Below, one piece after another: positions 46,184 to 55,149 of a stretch of 64,000 nt of DNA (within the stretch, counting starts at the first letter, position 1; each line of letters opens with the position of its first letter). The stretch spans positions 2,183,501 through 2,247,500 of the forward strand of contig NZ_CP090066.1 in NCBI RefSeq assembly GCF_021391535.1, given 5' to 3'. This DNA comes from Aurantimonas sp. HBX-1. Its GTDB lineage: Bacteria > Pseudomonadota > Alphaproteobacteria > Rhizobiales > Rhizobiaceae. The position numbers and the translations under genes were made by a program. The notes beneath the pieces were generated by a model. It saw only the letters and a list, made by a program, of their open reading frames with translations, ran no database searches and was not told the DNA's origin.

Positions 46184-47719
46184 ATGGCGAATATCGAGGA
46201 TGGCCTGCCGTTCACCCGGGAAGCACTGCGGGCGTTCCGGTCGGAGCCGACCGACGAGGCGACCGCGCTGAACGCCTTCGCCCGGCGCGCTGCGCTGCAG
46301 TACCAGAACGACTTCATCACGCCGCGCCTGCTGGCCGGCCTGTGGCGCGGCATCGAGTTCGCGCTCCTGATGGGTCTCGGCCTGCTGATCTTCACCCTCT
46401 ATGTCGGCTCGTCCAGCCATCTGTGGCTGTCCTACCTGCTCCTGTCGGTGCTCGGCGCCGCCGCCGGCGTGGTCGCCATCGGCCTGGTGGACGGATACGA
46501 CCTCGCGATTTTGAAGGGCAGCCTCCTGCAGCTCTGGCGCGTCGCGTTGGCCTGGGCAGGCACGCTGTCGCTGCTCACCGCGGCGCTGTTCTTCCTGTTC
46601 AACGACGGTGCGCATTCGCGTGTCTGGCTCGGGACCTGGTTCGTCGCCGGCCTGGCGACGCTGGCGCTCGGGCGCTTCGTGCTGCGCGCCAAGATCCGCC
46701 GCTGGGCGCGCAACGGCCGCATGGAACGGCGCGCGGTGGTTGTCGGTGGCGGCCAGGGCGCCGAGACGCTGATCCGCGGGCTCGAGGGCCAGCAGGACAG
46801 CGACATCCGGATCTGCGGCATCTTCGACGATCGTGACGATTCCCGCTCGCCTCCGCTCGTCGCCGGCTATCCCAAGCTCGGCAATATCCGCGAGTTGGTG
46901 GAGTTCGCCCGCCTTGCCCGCATCGACATGCTGATCGTCACGCTGCCGCTGTCGGCGGAGCAGCGCCTGCTTTCGATGCTGAAGCACCTCTGGGTGCTGC
47001 CGCTGGACATCCGCCTCTCGGCCCATTCGGCGCAGCTGCGCTTCCGGCCCCGCACCTATTCCTATGTCGGCGACATCCCGCTGATCGACGTCTTCGACCA
47101 GCCGCTCGCCGACTGGGACCGCGTCGGCAAGCGGCTGTTCGACGTGGTGTTCGCCAGCCTCGCGCTGGTGGCGCTGGCGCCGCTGATGCTTGGCACGGCC
47201 CTCGCCATCAAGCTGGATTCGCGGGGACCGGTGCTGTTCCGCCAGAAGCGCCACGGCTTCAACAACCAGATCGTCGAGATCTACAAGTTCCGCTCGCTCT
47301 TCCACGAGATGTCCGATCCGCTGGCCCGGCAGATCGTCACGCGGAACGACAAGCGGGTCACCCCCGTCGGCCGCTTCATCCGCCGCACCTCGATCGACGA
47401 GCTGCCGCAGCTGTTCAACGTCCTCAGGGGCGAGCTGTCGCTCGTCGGGCCGCGCCCGCACGCCGTCCACGCCATCTCCAGCTGCAACGAGACCTTCGTG
47501 CAGATCGTCGACGGCTATTTCGGCCGGCACAAGGTCAAGCCGGGCATCACCGGCTGGGCGCAGATCAAGGGCTGGCGCGGCGAGATCGACCGCCCCGACA
47601 AGCTCGAGAAGCGCTTCGAGCACGACCTCTACTACATCGAGAACTGGTCGCTGCTCCTCGACCTCTACATCCTGGTCATGACCCCGCTCAGCCTGCTGAA
47701 GTCCGAGTCGGCCTACTGA
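46184..47719 (+). CDS. Polytopic polyprenyl-phosphate glycosylphosphotransferase (WcaJ-like)
   Basis: A 511-residue initiating transferase. Four hydrophobic helices lie between residues 45 and 160, a Rossmann-like domain (RRAVVVGGGQGAETLIRGL) follows, and the C-terminal catalytic part has a fifth, re-entrant helix, then RQKRHGFNNQIVEIYKFRSL, TSIDELPQLFNVLRGELSLV, GPRPHAV and KPGITGWAQIKGWRGE. WcaJ, ExoY-related and similar enzymes place glucose- or galactose-1-phosphate on undecaprenyl phosphate. I start at ATG 46184, which has GGAAG upstream. It follows the OPX gene by 221 bp. Its end overlaps cysQ on the other strand by 7 bp. Confidence 0.95.
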   Translation: MANIEDGLPFTREALRAFRSEPTDEATALNAFARRAALQYQNDFITPRLLAGLWRGIEFALLMGLGLLIFTLYVGSSSHLWLSYLLLSVLGAAAGVVAIGLVDGYDLAILKGSLLQLWRVALAWAGTLSLLTAALFFLFNDGAHSRVWLGTWFVAGLATLALGRFVLRAKIRRWARNGRMERRAVVVGGGQGAETLIRGLEGQQDSDIRICGIFDDRDDSRSPPLVAGYPKLGNIRELVEFARLARIDMLIVTLPLSAEQRLLSMLKHLWVLPLDIRLSAHSAQLRFRPRTYSYVGDIPLIDVFDQPLADWDRVGKRLFDVVFASLALVALAPLMLGTALAIKLDSRGPVLFRQKRHGFNNQIVEIYKFRSLFHEMSDPLARQIVTRNDKRVTPVGRFIRRTSIDELPQLFNVLRGELSLVGPRPHAVHAISSCNETFVQIVDGYFGRHKVKPGITGWAQIKGWRGEIDRPDKLEKRFEHDLYYIENWSLLLDLYILVMTPLSLLKSESAY

Positions 47720-48528
47720 TCGGGCCCGGGCAGTATGCCCGGGCGGCGCAGCAGCGAGCGATCGCCCACGGCGATGAAGTCGGGATTGGCGAAGGGGTCC
47801 TCGCCCGGCATCCCCGTCAGGCCGTACGGCAGTGGCATGCCGTCGGTGCGCACCGTCAGGCCGCCGGCGGCTCGCAGGATCGCGTCCCCCGCGGCGGTGT
47901 CCCACTGCATGGTGCGACCGAAGCGCGGATAGAGATCGGCCTTGCCTTCGGCGAGCAGGCAGAATTTCAGCGACGAACCGATGGACGCCCAGTCACCCAC
48001 GGTGACCCCCGACAGATACGCCTCGGTTTCCGGCGTCATGTGGCTGCGGCTGGCGACCACGTCGACCGCCGACAGCGCCGGGCGGGTGCCGAGCGGATGC
48101 ACCTCTCCGTCGCGCTCGACGACCGGCGCAGAGCCGACACCGCCATGGAACACCGCGCCTGTGGCCGGAATACCGACGCAGCCGAACACCGGGATTCCCG
48201 CTTCGATCAGCGCGACATTGACCGTGTAGTCGGGCGTGCCGGCGATGAAGCTCTTGGTGCCGTCGAGCGGATCGATGAGCAGGAAGCGGCGGTCGAGTTC
48301 GGGAACCTGCCCGGCGGCGAACCGCTCCTCGGCGATGATCGGGATGGACGAGGCTGGTTCGATGACCGCGAGAATGGCGCGCTCGGCGGCCTCGTCGGCC
48401 TCCGTCACCGGCGACCGGTCCGCCTTGTAGGCCACCTCGCCTGCCGCCGCCGTTCGCGCGACGATGGCCGCCATGCCCGCCCGGACGGCCTCGACGATTA
48501 GCGCCGGATCGATTGCAGGTCCCGTCAC
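47713..48528 (-). CDS. cysQ: 3'(2'),5'-bisphosphate nucleotidase CysQ
   Basis: A 271-residue Li+-sensitive, Mg2+-dependent phosphatase of the inositol monophosphatase superfamily. Metal ligands stand in IIAEERF, DPLDGTKSF and MQWDTAAGDAI. CysQ breaks down PAP formed during sulfate assimilation; some rhizobial members also affect polysaccharide sulfation or PAPS pools. I choose GTG 48528 because GGGAG lies 7 bp upstream and the protein then matches family length; the open frame continues to 48621 with unlikely sequence. A GCCCGGGC inverted repeat inside its 3' end (near 47725-47745) may act as a terminator for the convergent genes. Confidence 0.9.
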   Translation of the reverse strand: MTGPAIDPALIVEAVRAGMAAIVARTAAAGEVAYKADRSPVTEADEAAERAILAVIEPASSIPIIAEERFAAGQVPELDRRFLLIDPLDGTKSFIAGTPDYTVNVALIEAGIPVFGCVGIPATGAVFHGGVGSAPVVERDGEVHPLGTRPALSAVDVVASRSHMTPETEAYLSGVTVGDWASIGSSLKFCLLAEGKADLYPRFGRTMQWDTAAGDAILRAAGGLTVRTDGMPLPYGLTGMPGEDPFANPDFIAVGDRSLLRRPGILPGPDQ

Positions 48529-48665
48529 GACGTCACTCCCGGACTCGTTGGCCGCGCGTCGCAATGCATGCCAGCCGGCACAGCAAGAATCTCCGTCGCA
48601 GGCCTCCATTTCCGGAGGCATATCGACTATGGCAGACAGTCACAGGACGATCCATCGAGGTTTCC

Positions 48666-50090
48666 ATGCCGGCATCATCGCCCCTCATCATTCCGATCAT
48701 CATGGCCGGCGGCGCCGGAACGCGCCTCTGGCCGGTATCGCGCGACTCGATGCCGAAGCAGTTCATCCCGCTTCTCGACAGCGGCATGTCGACGTTCCAG
48801 GCGACGCTGGAGCGGCTGAGCGGACCCGGCTTCGACCGGCCGATCGTCATCACCAACAACGACTTCCGTTTCATCGTCGCGGAGCAGATGGCCCTGCTCC
48901 GCATCGACGGCGAGATCGTGCTCGAGCCCGAGCGCCGCGACTCCGCGGCGGCGGTCGCGGTCGGCACGGTGCTGGCGGAGATGCGCTCGCCGGACAGCGT
49001 CTGCGTCGTCGTCGCCGCCGACCATGCGATCGGCGACACCGCGGCCTTCGCCGAGGACTGCCGGATCGCCGCGGCCATCGCCGCGTCAGGCCCGATCATG
49101 ACCATCGGCATCGTGCCGGACCATCCCTCCACCGCCTACGGCTACATCGAGCAGGCGGCGGAAGCCCTGGGCGAGCGCGCCCACCGGCTCGCCCGCTTCG
49201 TCGAGAAGCCGGAAGCCGCCGTCGCCGAGCGCTACGTCGCCGAAGGCTATCTGTGGAACAGCGGCAACTTCATCTTCTCGGTCCCGACGATGCTGGCCGA
49301 GATGGAGCGCTTCTGTCCCGACGTGCTGGAGGCGGCACGGGCGGCCGTCGAACACGCCGCGCGGGATCTCGACTTCCTGCGCCTCGACGCCAAGGCGTTT
49401 GCCGCCTCGCCGAAGATCTCGATCGACTACGCCGTGATGGAGAAGACCGACCGCGCCGGCGTCCTCGCCGCCAGCTTCGACTGGTCCGACATCGGCAGTT
49501 GGGACGCCATCCACGCCCTCAAGGAGAAGGATGGCGACGGCAACCGGCTGGAGGGACAGGTCAGCGTACTGGCGACCACCAACAGCTTCGTGCGCAGCGA
49601 GGACATGCTGGCAACCGTGGTCGGGCTCGACGACGTCATCGTCGTCGCGACGCATGACGCGGTCCTCGTCGCCGCGAAGAAGGAAGCCGGCCGGGTCAAG
49701 GACCTCGTCGCGCAGCTGCGCCAGCAGGGCCGACGCGAAGCGGGGGAGCATCTGCGGATCTACCGGCCGTGGGGCTGGTACCAGCGCATTGACCTCGGCG
49801 ACCGGTTCCAGGTGAAGCACATCTGCGTCAAGCCGGGCGGGCTGCTGAGCTTGCAGCGCCACCACCACCGCGCCGAGCACTGGGTGGTCGTCCACGGCAC
49901 CGCGGAGGTGACGATCGACGACACGGTGAAGCACTATCACGAGAACGAAGCCGCCTACCTGCCGATCGGCTGCATCCACCGCCTGCACAATCCCGGCAAG
50001 ATCGACCTGAAGCTGATCGAGGTGCAGGTCGGCAGCTACACGGGCGAGGACGACATCGTGCGGATCGAGGACGTCTACCTGCGCAACTAA
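48666..50090 (+). CDS. manC: Bifunctional mannose-1-phosphate guanylyltransferase/mannose-6-phosphate isomerase
   Basis: A 474-residue type II phosphomannose isomerase/GMP. The nucleotidyl-transfer domain starts with IIMAGGAGTRLWPVSRD near residue 12, FVEKPE lies near residue 180, and the C-terminal cupin has PWGWYQRID, KHICVKPGGLLSLQRHHHR and AEHWVVV with metal-binding His and Glu. It makes GDP-mannose for O-antigen or exopolysaccharide. ATG 48666 follows GAGG and is chosen since the protein then starts MPASSPLIIPIIMAGG. It works with the phosphomannomutase encoded 430 bp downstream across the tRNA gene. Confidence 0.95.
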   Translation: MPASSPLIIPIIMAGGAGTRLWPVSRDSMPKQFIPLLDSGMSTFQATLERLSGPGFDRPIVITNNDFRFIVAEQMALLRIDGEIVLEPERRDSAAAVAVGTVLAEMRSPDSVCVVVAADHAIGDTAAFAEDCRIAAAIAASGPIMTIGIVPDHPSTAYGYIEQAAEALGERAHRLARFVEKPEAAVAERYVAEGYLWNSGNFIFSVPTMLAEMERFCPDVLEAARAAVEHAARDLDFLRLDAKAFAASPKISIDYAVMEKTDRAGVLAASFDWSDIGSWDAIHALKEKDGDGNRLEGQVSVLATTNSFVRSEDMLATVVGLDDVIVVATHDAVLVAAKKEAGRVKDLVAQLRQQGRREAGEHLRIYRPWGWYQRIDLGDRFQVKHICVKPGGLLSLQRHHHRAEHWVVVHGTAEVTIDDTVKHYHENEAAYLPIGCIHRLHNPGKIDLKLIEVQVGSYTGEDDIVRIEDVYLRN

Positions 50091-50233
50091 GAGGCGCCTG
50101 ACGCCGCCAAAGCCGGCTCCGCGGGCAAACCTCCGCGGGCCGGTCCCACGGCCGGCCTACGGGCGGCGAGCAAGCGGACTGCCCGGCGGCAGATCGGGCC
50201 CATCGGCGGCAATGTCAGCGAAATTTTGAAGAT

Positions 50234-50310
50234 TGGTCGGAGCGAGAGGATTCGAACCTCCGACCCCTTGGACCCCATCCAAGTGCGCTACCAGGCTGCG
50301 CTACGCTCCG
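50234..50310 (-). tRNA. tRNA-Pro (anticodon GGG)
   Basis: On the minus strand a full cloverleaf can be drawn. The acceptor stem CGGAGCG pairs with CGCTCCG, followed by A and an encoded CCA (50236-50234). The D loop contains AGCCTGGTAGCGCA, the anticodon stem CTTGG/CCAAG encloses ATGGGGT with GGG as anticodon, and the T arm has GGTTCGAATCC. It lies between manC and the phosphomannomutase gene. I saw no repeat of its 3' end in the window, so it is not marked as an attachment site. Confidence 0.96.
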
Positions 50311-50519
50311 ACTGCCAGAAGCCCTAGAGAAAACGGGGATCGGACGCAAGAGCCTTCCGACGGTGTGAGGACATCTGCCCGCCCGCGGCATTTTCCGCTT
50401 CCGGGCAGGCGGCATACCCGGTAACGGAACGTCCGTGCGAGTGACCGGCCGCAGGGCGGGGGATGCGGCTGTGGCGGCTTCTCCGGTCCGGCACGACGGC
50501 CCTTTCGGGAGACGATGCG

Positions 50520-51941
50520 ATGGAAGCGTTGAAATTCGGGACCAGCGGATTGCGCGGGCTGGTGACCGATCTCCTCGGCGGGCCGAGCTTTGACTATGCG
50601 CTGGCGTTTCTGCGCCACGTCGCGGCGTCCGATGCCCAAGGCGCCAGGCGCATCGTCTATCTCGGCCGGGACCTTCGGGGCAGCAGCCCGGAGATCCTCG
50701 CCGACTGCGCCGCGGCGGCGGCGGCGGCGGGATTCGAGGCCGTCGACTGCGGCCCGCTCCCGACCCCGGCCCTGGCGTTCCGCTCGCTGCGGGAAGGCTG
50801 CCCGGCGATCATGGTCACCGGCAGCCACATCCCCGACGACCGCAACGGCCTGAAGTTCTATGGCCGCGACGGCGAGATCACCAAGGCGGACGAGGCCGGC
50901 ATCCTTGCCGCCTTCGCCGCGCCCGGCGACGCGGGGCGGGATGACCGGGCGGCGGCGCCCGCCCCGGACGAGACAGCGCTCGACGAATACGAGCAGCGCT
51001 ACCTCGACTGTTTCCTGCCGAACGCGCTGGCGGGGATGCGGGTCGGCGTCTACCAGCACAGTTCGGTCGCCCGCGACCTGCTGATGCGGCTCCTCAAGCG
51101 GCTGGGCGCGCAGCCGACCGAACTCGCCCGCTCGGACCGTTTCATCCCGGTCGATACCGAGGCGCACCGGCCCGAAGACGTCGAGAGCATCGCCCGCTGG
51201 GCGAGCGAGGACGGCTTCGACGCCATCGTCTCCACCGACGGCGACGCCGACCGGCCGCTGATCGCCGACGAGCGCGGCGTCCTCATCCGCGGCGATCTGA
51301 TCGGACTCCTGACGGCCCGGCACCTCGGGCTCACGACGATCGTGACGCCGGTCACCTCCAGCGCGTCGATCGAGCAGACCGGCATCGCCGAGCGCGTCGT
51401 GCGCACCCGCGTCGGCTCGCCCTTCGTCATCGCCGGCATGGCAGCGGCCGCCGCGGACGGTGCCGAACGGATCGCCGGCTTCGAGGCGAATGGCGGTTTC
51501 CTGCTCTATTCCGACGTGGTGCTCGAGGGCGCGACGCTGGCGGCACTGCCGACCCGCGATGCCGTCCTGCCGATCATCGCGGTGCTCGCCGAGGCGCAGG
51601 CGCGCGGCAGGCAGCTGAGCGAACTGGTCGGCGAACTGCAGGCGGGGCACGCAGCAGCCCACAGGCTGGCGAACGTCCCGGCCGAGCGCAGCGGCGCCTT
51701 CCTCAAGCGCCTGTCCACGGATGAGGCGTTTCGCCGGGACTTCTTCGAACCGGTCGGCACGGTAGACGCCGTCGACACGATCGACGGCGTCCGCACGCTG
51801 CTCGCCGACGGGAGCTCGATCCATTTCCGCGCCTCGGGCAACGCGCCTGAACTGCGCTGTTATGTCGAGGCGGGCACCGAGGCCGACGCCGCGCGGCTGC
51901 TGGCCTGGGGCCTGTCACGCGCCAAGGCCGAGGTCGAATAG
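50520..51941 (+). CDS. Phosphomannomutase/phosphoglucomutase (alpha-D-phosphohexomutase)
   Basis: A 473-residue hexomutase. The phosphoserine loop reads TGSHIPDDRNGLKF (Ser102), where many relatives have TASHNP. The metal loop is STDGDADRP, the sugar-binding loop is FEANGGF, and the phosphate-binding loop near the C-terminus is RASGNAPELR. With manC it supplies mannose-1-phosphate; action on glucose-1-phosphate is possible. ATG 50520 gives MEALKFGTSGLRG, the family N-terminus, with GGGAG upstream; the frame remains open to 50463. galE follows 121 bp later. Confidence 0.92.
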   Translation: MEALKFGTSGLRGLVTDLLGGPSFDYALAFLRHVAASDAQGARRIVYLGRDLRGSSPEILADCAAAAAAAGFEAVDCGPLPTPALAFRSLREGCPAIMVTGSHIPDDRNGLKFYGRDGEITKADEAGILAAFAAPGDAGRDDRAAAPAPDETALDEYEQRYLDCFLPNALAGMRVGVYQHSSVARDLLMRLLKRLGAQPTELARSDRFIPVDTEAHRPEDVESIARWASEDGFDAIVSTDGDADRPLIADERGVLIRGDLIGLLTARHLGLTTIVTPVTSSASIEQTGIAERVVRTRVGSPFVIAGMAAAAADGAERIAGFEANGGFLLYSDVVLEGATLAALPTRDAVLPIIAVLAEAQARGRQLSELVGELQAGHAAAHRLANVPAERSGAFLKRLSTDEAFRRDFFEPVGTVDAVDTIDGVRTLLADGSSIHFRASGNAPELRCYVEAGTEADAARLLAWGLSRAKAEVE

Positions 51942-52062
51942 CAGCGCCGGGAACGGGAAGGCGGCGCCGCAAGCGCCGCGGGGCGGTTTCGCGCCCGCGA
52001 ATGTCCGGCGCTATTATGGCGGGTCACTGGCTCGTCCCGCAGCAGCGGCACAAGGAGCACGA

Positions 52063-53115
52063 ATGGCGGTCATGGTTACCGGCGGCGCCGGCTATATCGG
52101 CAGCCACATGGCATGGAGGCTGGTCGAGGCGGGCGAGCAGGTGGTCGTCGTCGACCGGCTGAGCGCCGGCTTCGACTGGGCGGTGCCGGCCGCCGCCGAA
52201 CTGATCGTCGCCGACATCGCCGACCAGGACCAGGTCGAGGCGGCGATGCGCCGGCATGGCGTCGATGCGGTCATCCATTTCGCCGGCTCGGTCATCGTGC
52301 CCGAATCGGTCGCGGACCCCCTCGCCTACTACCGCAACAACACCGTCGCATCCCGCAGCCTCATCGAGAGCGCCGTGCGGTCCGGCGTTTCGAACTTCAT
52401 CTTCTCCTCGACCGCCGCAGTATACGGCAGCCCGGCGGCCATCCCGGTGCGCGAGGATGCGCCGCTCCTGCCGGAATCGCCCTACGGCACGTCCAAGCTG
52501 ATGACCGAGCTGATGCTGCGCGACGCGGCGGCGGCGCACGACCTCCGTTATGCAGCGCTGCGCTACTTCAACGTCGCCGGTGCCGACCCAGAGGGGCGCA
52601 GCGGCCAGTCCACCGAGAGCCCGACGCACCTGATCAAGATCGCGGCGGAAGCGGCGACCGGCAAGCGTCCAGGTCTGTCGGTGTTCGGCACGGATTATCC
52701 GACCCCGGACGGCACCTGCATCCGCGACTACATCCATGTCAGCGATCTGGTCGACGCGCATTATCTCGCGCTGCAGCGGCTACGGGCCGGCGGTGGCAAT
52801 CTCGTCGCCAATTGCGGCTACGGCCGTGGCCACTCGGTACTCGAGGTGATCGACGCGGTGAAGCGCGTTGCCGGGCGGGACTTCCCGGTGGAGTTCCAGG
52901 ATCGCCGGGCCGGCGACGCGGTGGCGATCGTCGCCGATGCCGGCCTCGCCCGCCGCGAACTCGGCTGGTCGCCGCGCTACGACGACCTGGAGACGATCGT
53001 CGGCCATGCACTGCGCTGGGAAGAGATCCTGCGTAGCCGGAACACCGCGGCGCCGATGCGGCGCGACGTCGTGGCCGGCGCTCCGCCGCGGCCGTCCGCC
53101 AAGGCGCCGACCTGA
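52063..53115 (+). CDS. galE: UDP-glucose 4-epimerase
   Basis: A 350-residue extended SDR. MVTGGAGYIGSHMAWRL binds NAD, the catalytic Tyr-Lys pair is in SPYGTSKLMTE, and RYFNVAGADPEGRSGQ and GTCIRDYIHVSDLVDAH are strong GalE signatures. It interconverts UDP-glucose and UDP-galactose, or the N-acetyl forms. AAGGAG stands 5 bp before ATG 52063. It may supply UDP-galactose to the family 25 glycosyltransferases or the glycosylphosphotransferase in this region. Confidence 0.94.
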   Translation: MAVMVTGGAGYIGSHMAWRLVEAGEQVVVVDRLSAGFDWAVPAAAELIVADIADQDQVEAAMRRHGVDAVIHFAGSVIVPESVADPLAYYRNNTVASRSLIESAVRSGVSNFIFSSTAAVYGSPAAIPVREDAPLLPESPYGTSKLMTELMLRDAAAAHDLRYAALRYFNVAGADPEGRSGQSTESPTHLIKIAAEAATGKRPGLSVFGTDYPTPDGTCIRDYIHVSDLVDAHYLALQRLRAGGGNLVANCGYGRGHSVLEVIDAVKRVAGRDFPVEFQDRRAGDAVAIVADAGLARRELGWSPRYDDLETIVGHALRWEEILRSRNTAAPMRRDVVAGAPPRPSAKAPT

Positions 53116-53123
53116 TCCGGCGC

Positions 53124-53696
53124 CTACCGGACCTGGTCGAGCAGGCGCTTGCACTCCAGCAGCTGGATGACCACCTCGTCGAGCGCCTTGGCGGCTTCGC
53201 GGGTCAGGGCCTGCCCCGCCTCCTGGGCAGGCGGCTCGCGCCGCAACAGCCCGGCGAAGGGCTTCGACGGCTTGCGCTCTGGCTCGACGGCCGGCTCCGC
53301 CGCCCGCCGCGGCTCAGCGGCGATGATGTCGATGTCGTCGAGATGCACTTCGCCCGCCGCGACGTCCGCCGGCGCGCTCGCCGCGCTGCGTCCCGCCTGG
53401 ATCTGCTCGATGGCCCCGGTGTCGCCGGAGCCGATGGCCACGACGAAGCGATGGCCGTTTTCCTTCAGGATCCGCTGCACGCCCTTGATGGTGAAGCCCT
53501 TGACGTAGAGGAGGTAGCGGATCCCCCGCAGCAACTCGACGTCGTCGGGCCGATAGTAGCGGCGGCCGCCGCCGCGCTTCATCGGCTTGATCTGCGGAAA
53601 GCGGGTCTCCCAGAACCGCAGCACGTGCTGCGGCAGGTCGAGATCATCCGCGACCTCGCTGATCGTGCGGAAGGCGTCGACGCTCTTGTCGGTCAT
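53124..53696 (-). CDS. MerR-family transcriptional regulator
   Basis: A 190-residue MerR protein. Residues 8-75 form the winged helix domain: FRTISEVADDLDLPQHVLRF followed by WETRFPQIKPMKRGGGRRYY. The middle is low-complexity and Ala/Glu-rich, and the C-terminus (EVVIQLLECKRLLD) is a helix suited to dimerisation. No Cys metal site of classical MerR proteins is seen. It is placed 26 bp after ihfA on the same strand, the conserved order in Hyphomicrobiales. The target is unknown. Confidence 0.92.
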   Translation of the reverse strand: MTDKSVDAFRTISEVADDLDLPQHVLRFWETRFPQIKPMKRGGGRRYYRPDDVELLRGIRYLLYVKGFTIKGVQRILKENGHRFVVAIGSGDTGAIEQIQAGRSAASAPADVAAGEVHLDDIDIIAAEPRRAAEPAVEPERKPSKPFAGLLRREPPAQEAGQALTREAAKALDEVVIQLLECKRLLDQVR

Positions 53697-53722
53697 CGGC
53701 GGTCCGTCCGGCGCTGCACCGT

Positions 53723-54061
53723 CTATTCCGCGGCCTTCATGACTTCGACCGCGCCGCGCCGTTCGCCGTGGGCCTCGAGGATGCGGTCCTTCAGCACGTT
53801 GGACGGCTTGAACACGGCGACGCGTCGGGGGGAGATCGGCACTTCCTCGCCGGTCTTCGGATTGCGGCCGACGCGCTCGTTCTTGTCGCGGACGAGGAAG
53901 GATCCGAACGAGGATATCTTCACCGATTCGCCCGCGGCGATGGTCGAGCACATCTCTTCCAGCACCATTTCGACCAGTTGAGCGGATTCGGTTCGGGACA
54001 GGCCGATTCTGCGAAATACAGCCTCGGCAAGATCTGCCCTGGTGAGAGTTCTATCTCCCAT
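53723..54061 (-). CDS. ihfA: Integration host factor alpha subunit
   Basis: A 112-residue IHF alpha. TRADLAEAVFRRIGLSR and KISSFGSFLVRDKNERVGRNPKTGEE-like sequence cover the body, and the beta-arm carries RNPKTGEEVPISPRRVAVF with the intercalating Pro region. It bends DNA together with IHF beta for recombination and promoter architecture. Overlap-free, it follows fabH by 107 bp. Confidence 0.96.
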   Translation of the reverse strand: MGDRTLTRADLAEAVFRRIGLSRTESAQLVEMVLEEMCSTIAAGESVKISSFGSFLVRDKNERVGRNPKTGEEVPISPRRVAVFKPSNVLKDRILEAHGERRGAVEVMKAAE

Positions 54062-54168
54062 TCGTCTCCCCCTGATGGCCCGGCGGTCCCCGGTGCTCAG
54101 ACTTCTGCTCTTGTCGCGTAAGTCCCGAGATATTCTAACGAAACGACAGTCGAATCAAGGTCCGATAT

Positions 54169-55149
54169 TTACCAGCGGATGAGGACAGCACCCCAGGTGA
54201 AGCCACCGCCCATGGCTTCCAGCAGGACGAGGTCGCCGGTCTTGATGCGGCCGTCGCGCACCGCGACGTCGAGCGCCAGCGGGATCGACGCGGCCGAGGT
54301 GTTGCCGTGGCCCTCGACCGTGACGATCACCTTCTCGGGGGCGATGCCGAGCTTCCTGGCGGAAGCGTCGATGATCCGCCGGTTGGCCTGGTGGGGCACG
54401 AACCAGTCGATGTCGTCCGGCCCGATTCCCGCCGCCTCGAAGGACTGCTCGATGACGTCGGTGATCATCCCAACGGCGTGCTTGAAGACCTCGCGCCCCT
54501 CCATCCGCAGCTTGCCGACGGTGCCGGTGGTGGAGGGCCCGCCGTCGACGTAGAGCTTGGACTGGTGGGCGCCGTCCGAGCGCAGCCGCGAGACGAGGAC
54601 GCCGCGCGGCTCGTCCGTGCCGTCGGTCTCGACGGCCTCCAGCACGACGGCGCCCGCGCCGTCGCCGAACAGCACGCAGGTCGAGCGGTCCTGCCAGTCG
54701 AGGATGCGCGAGAAGGTCTCCGATCCCACCACCAGCGCACGCCGGGCCATGCCGCTCTTGAGGTAGAGATCCGCCGTGGTCAGGCCGTAGACAAAGCCGC
54801 TGCACACCGCCTGGATGTCGAAGGCGAAGCCGTGGTCGATGCCGAGCTGCGCCTGCAGCTGCACGGCGGAGGCCGGGAAGGTGTTGTTGGGCGTGGCGGT
54901 CGCCAGCACGATGAGGTCGATGTCGGCCGGGACGAGGCCCGCCGCGTCGAGCGCCCGCCGCGAGGCGGTCTCGGCCAGCGAAACGGTGGTCTCCCCCTCC
55001 CCGGCGATGTGCCGCGAGGCGATCCCGGTACGCTGGCGGATCCACTCGTCGGAGGTCTCGACGATCCCCTCGAAATCCTGGTTCCACATGATCCGTTCGG
55101 GCAGGCAGGATCCGGTCCCGCGCACCACGGACATCAGTCGTGACGTCAT
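54169..55149 (-). CDS. fabH: 3-oxoacyl-[ACP] synthase III
   Basis: A 326-residue FabH that starts fatty acid synthesis by condensing acetyl-CoA with malonyl-ACP. The Cys-His-Asn triad is visible: Cys116 in AVCSGFVYG, His in FVPHQANRRI, and Asn in GHGNTSAASIP. The N-terminal MTSRLMSVVRGTGSCLPE and the terminal GGGFTWGAVLIRW are typical. ATG 55149 overlaps the plsX stop as ATGA, so both are translated together. Confidence 0.97.
   Translation of the reverse strand: MTSRLMSVVRGTGSCLPERIMWNQDFEGIVETSDEWIRQRTGIASRHIAGEGETTVSLAETASRRALDAAGLVPADIDLIVLATATPNNTFPASAVQLQAQLGIDHGFAFDIQAVCSGFVYGLTTADLYLKSGMARRALVVGSETFSRILDWQDRSTCVLFGDGAGAVVLEAVETDGTDEPRGVLVSRLRSDGAHQSKLYVDGGPSTTGTVGKLRMEGREVFKHAVGMITDVIEQSFEAAGIGPDDIDWFVPHQANRRIIDASARKLGIAPEKVIVTVEGHGNTSAASIPLALDVAVRDGRIKTGDLVLLEAMGGGFTWGAVLIRW

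Noticed and set aside
47720..47750. GCCCGGGC inverted repeat as an intergenic terminator
   Set aside because: It lies inside the 3' coding end of cysQ and has no T-run; mentioned with cysQ but not listed as a terminator.
50234..50310. tRNA-Pro as an integration site for a genomic island carrying the polysaccharide genes
   Set aside because: No integrase, no direct repeat of the tRNA 3' end and no break in base composition were seen; manC and its partner mutase lie on opposite sides of the tRNA.
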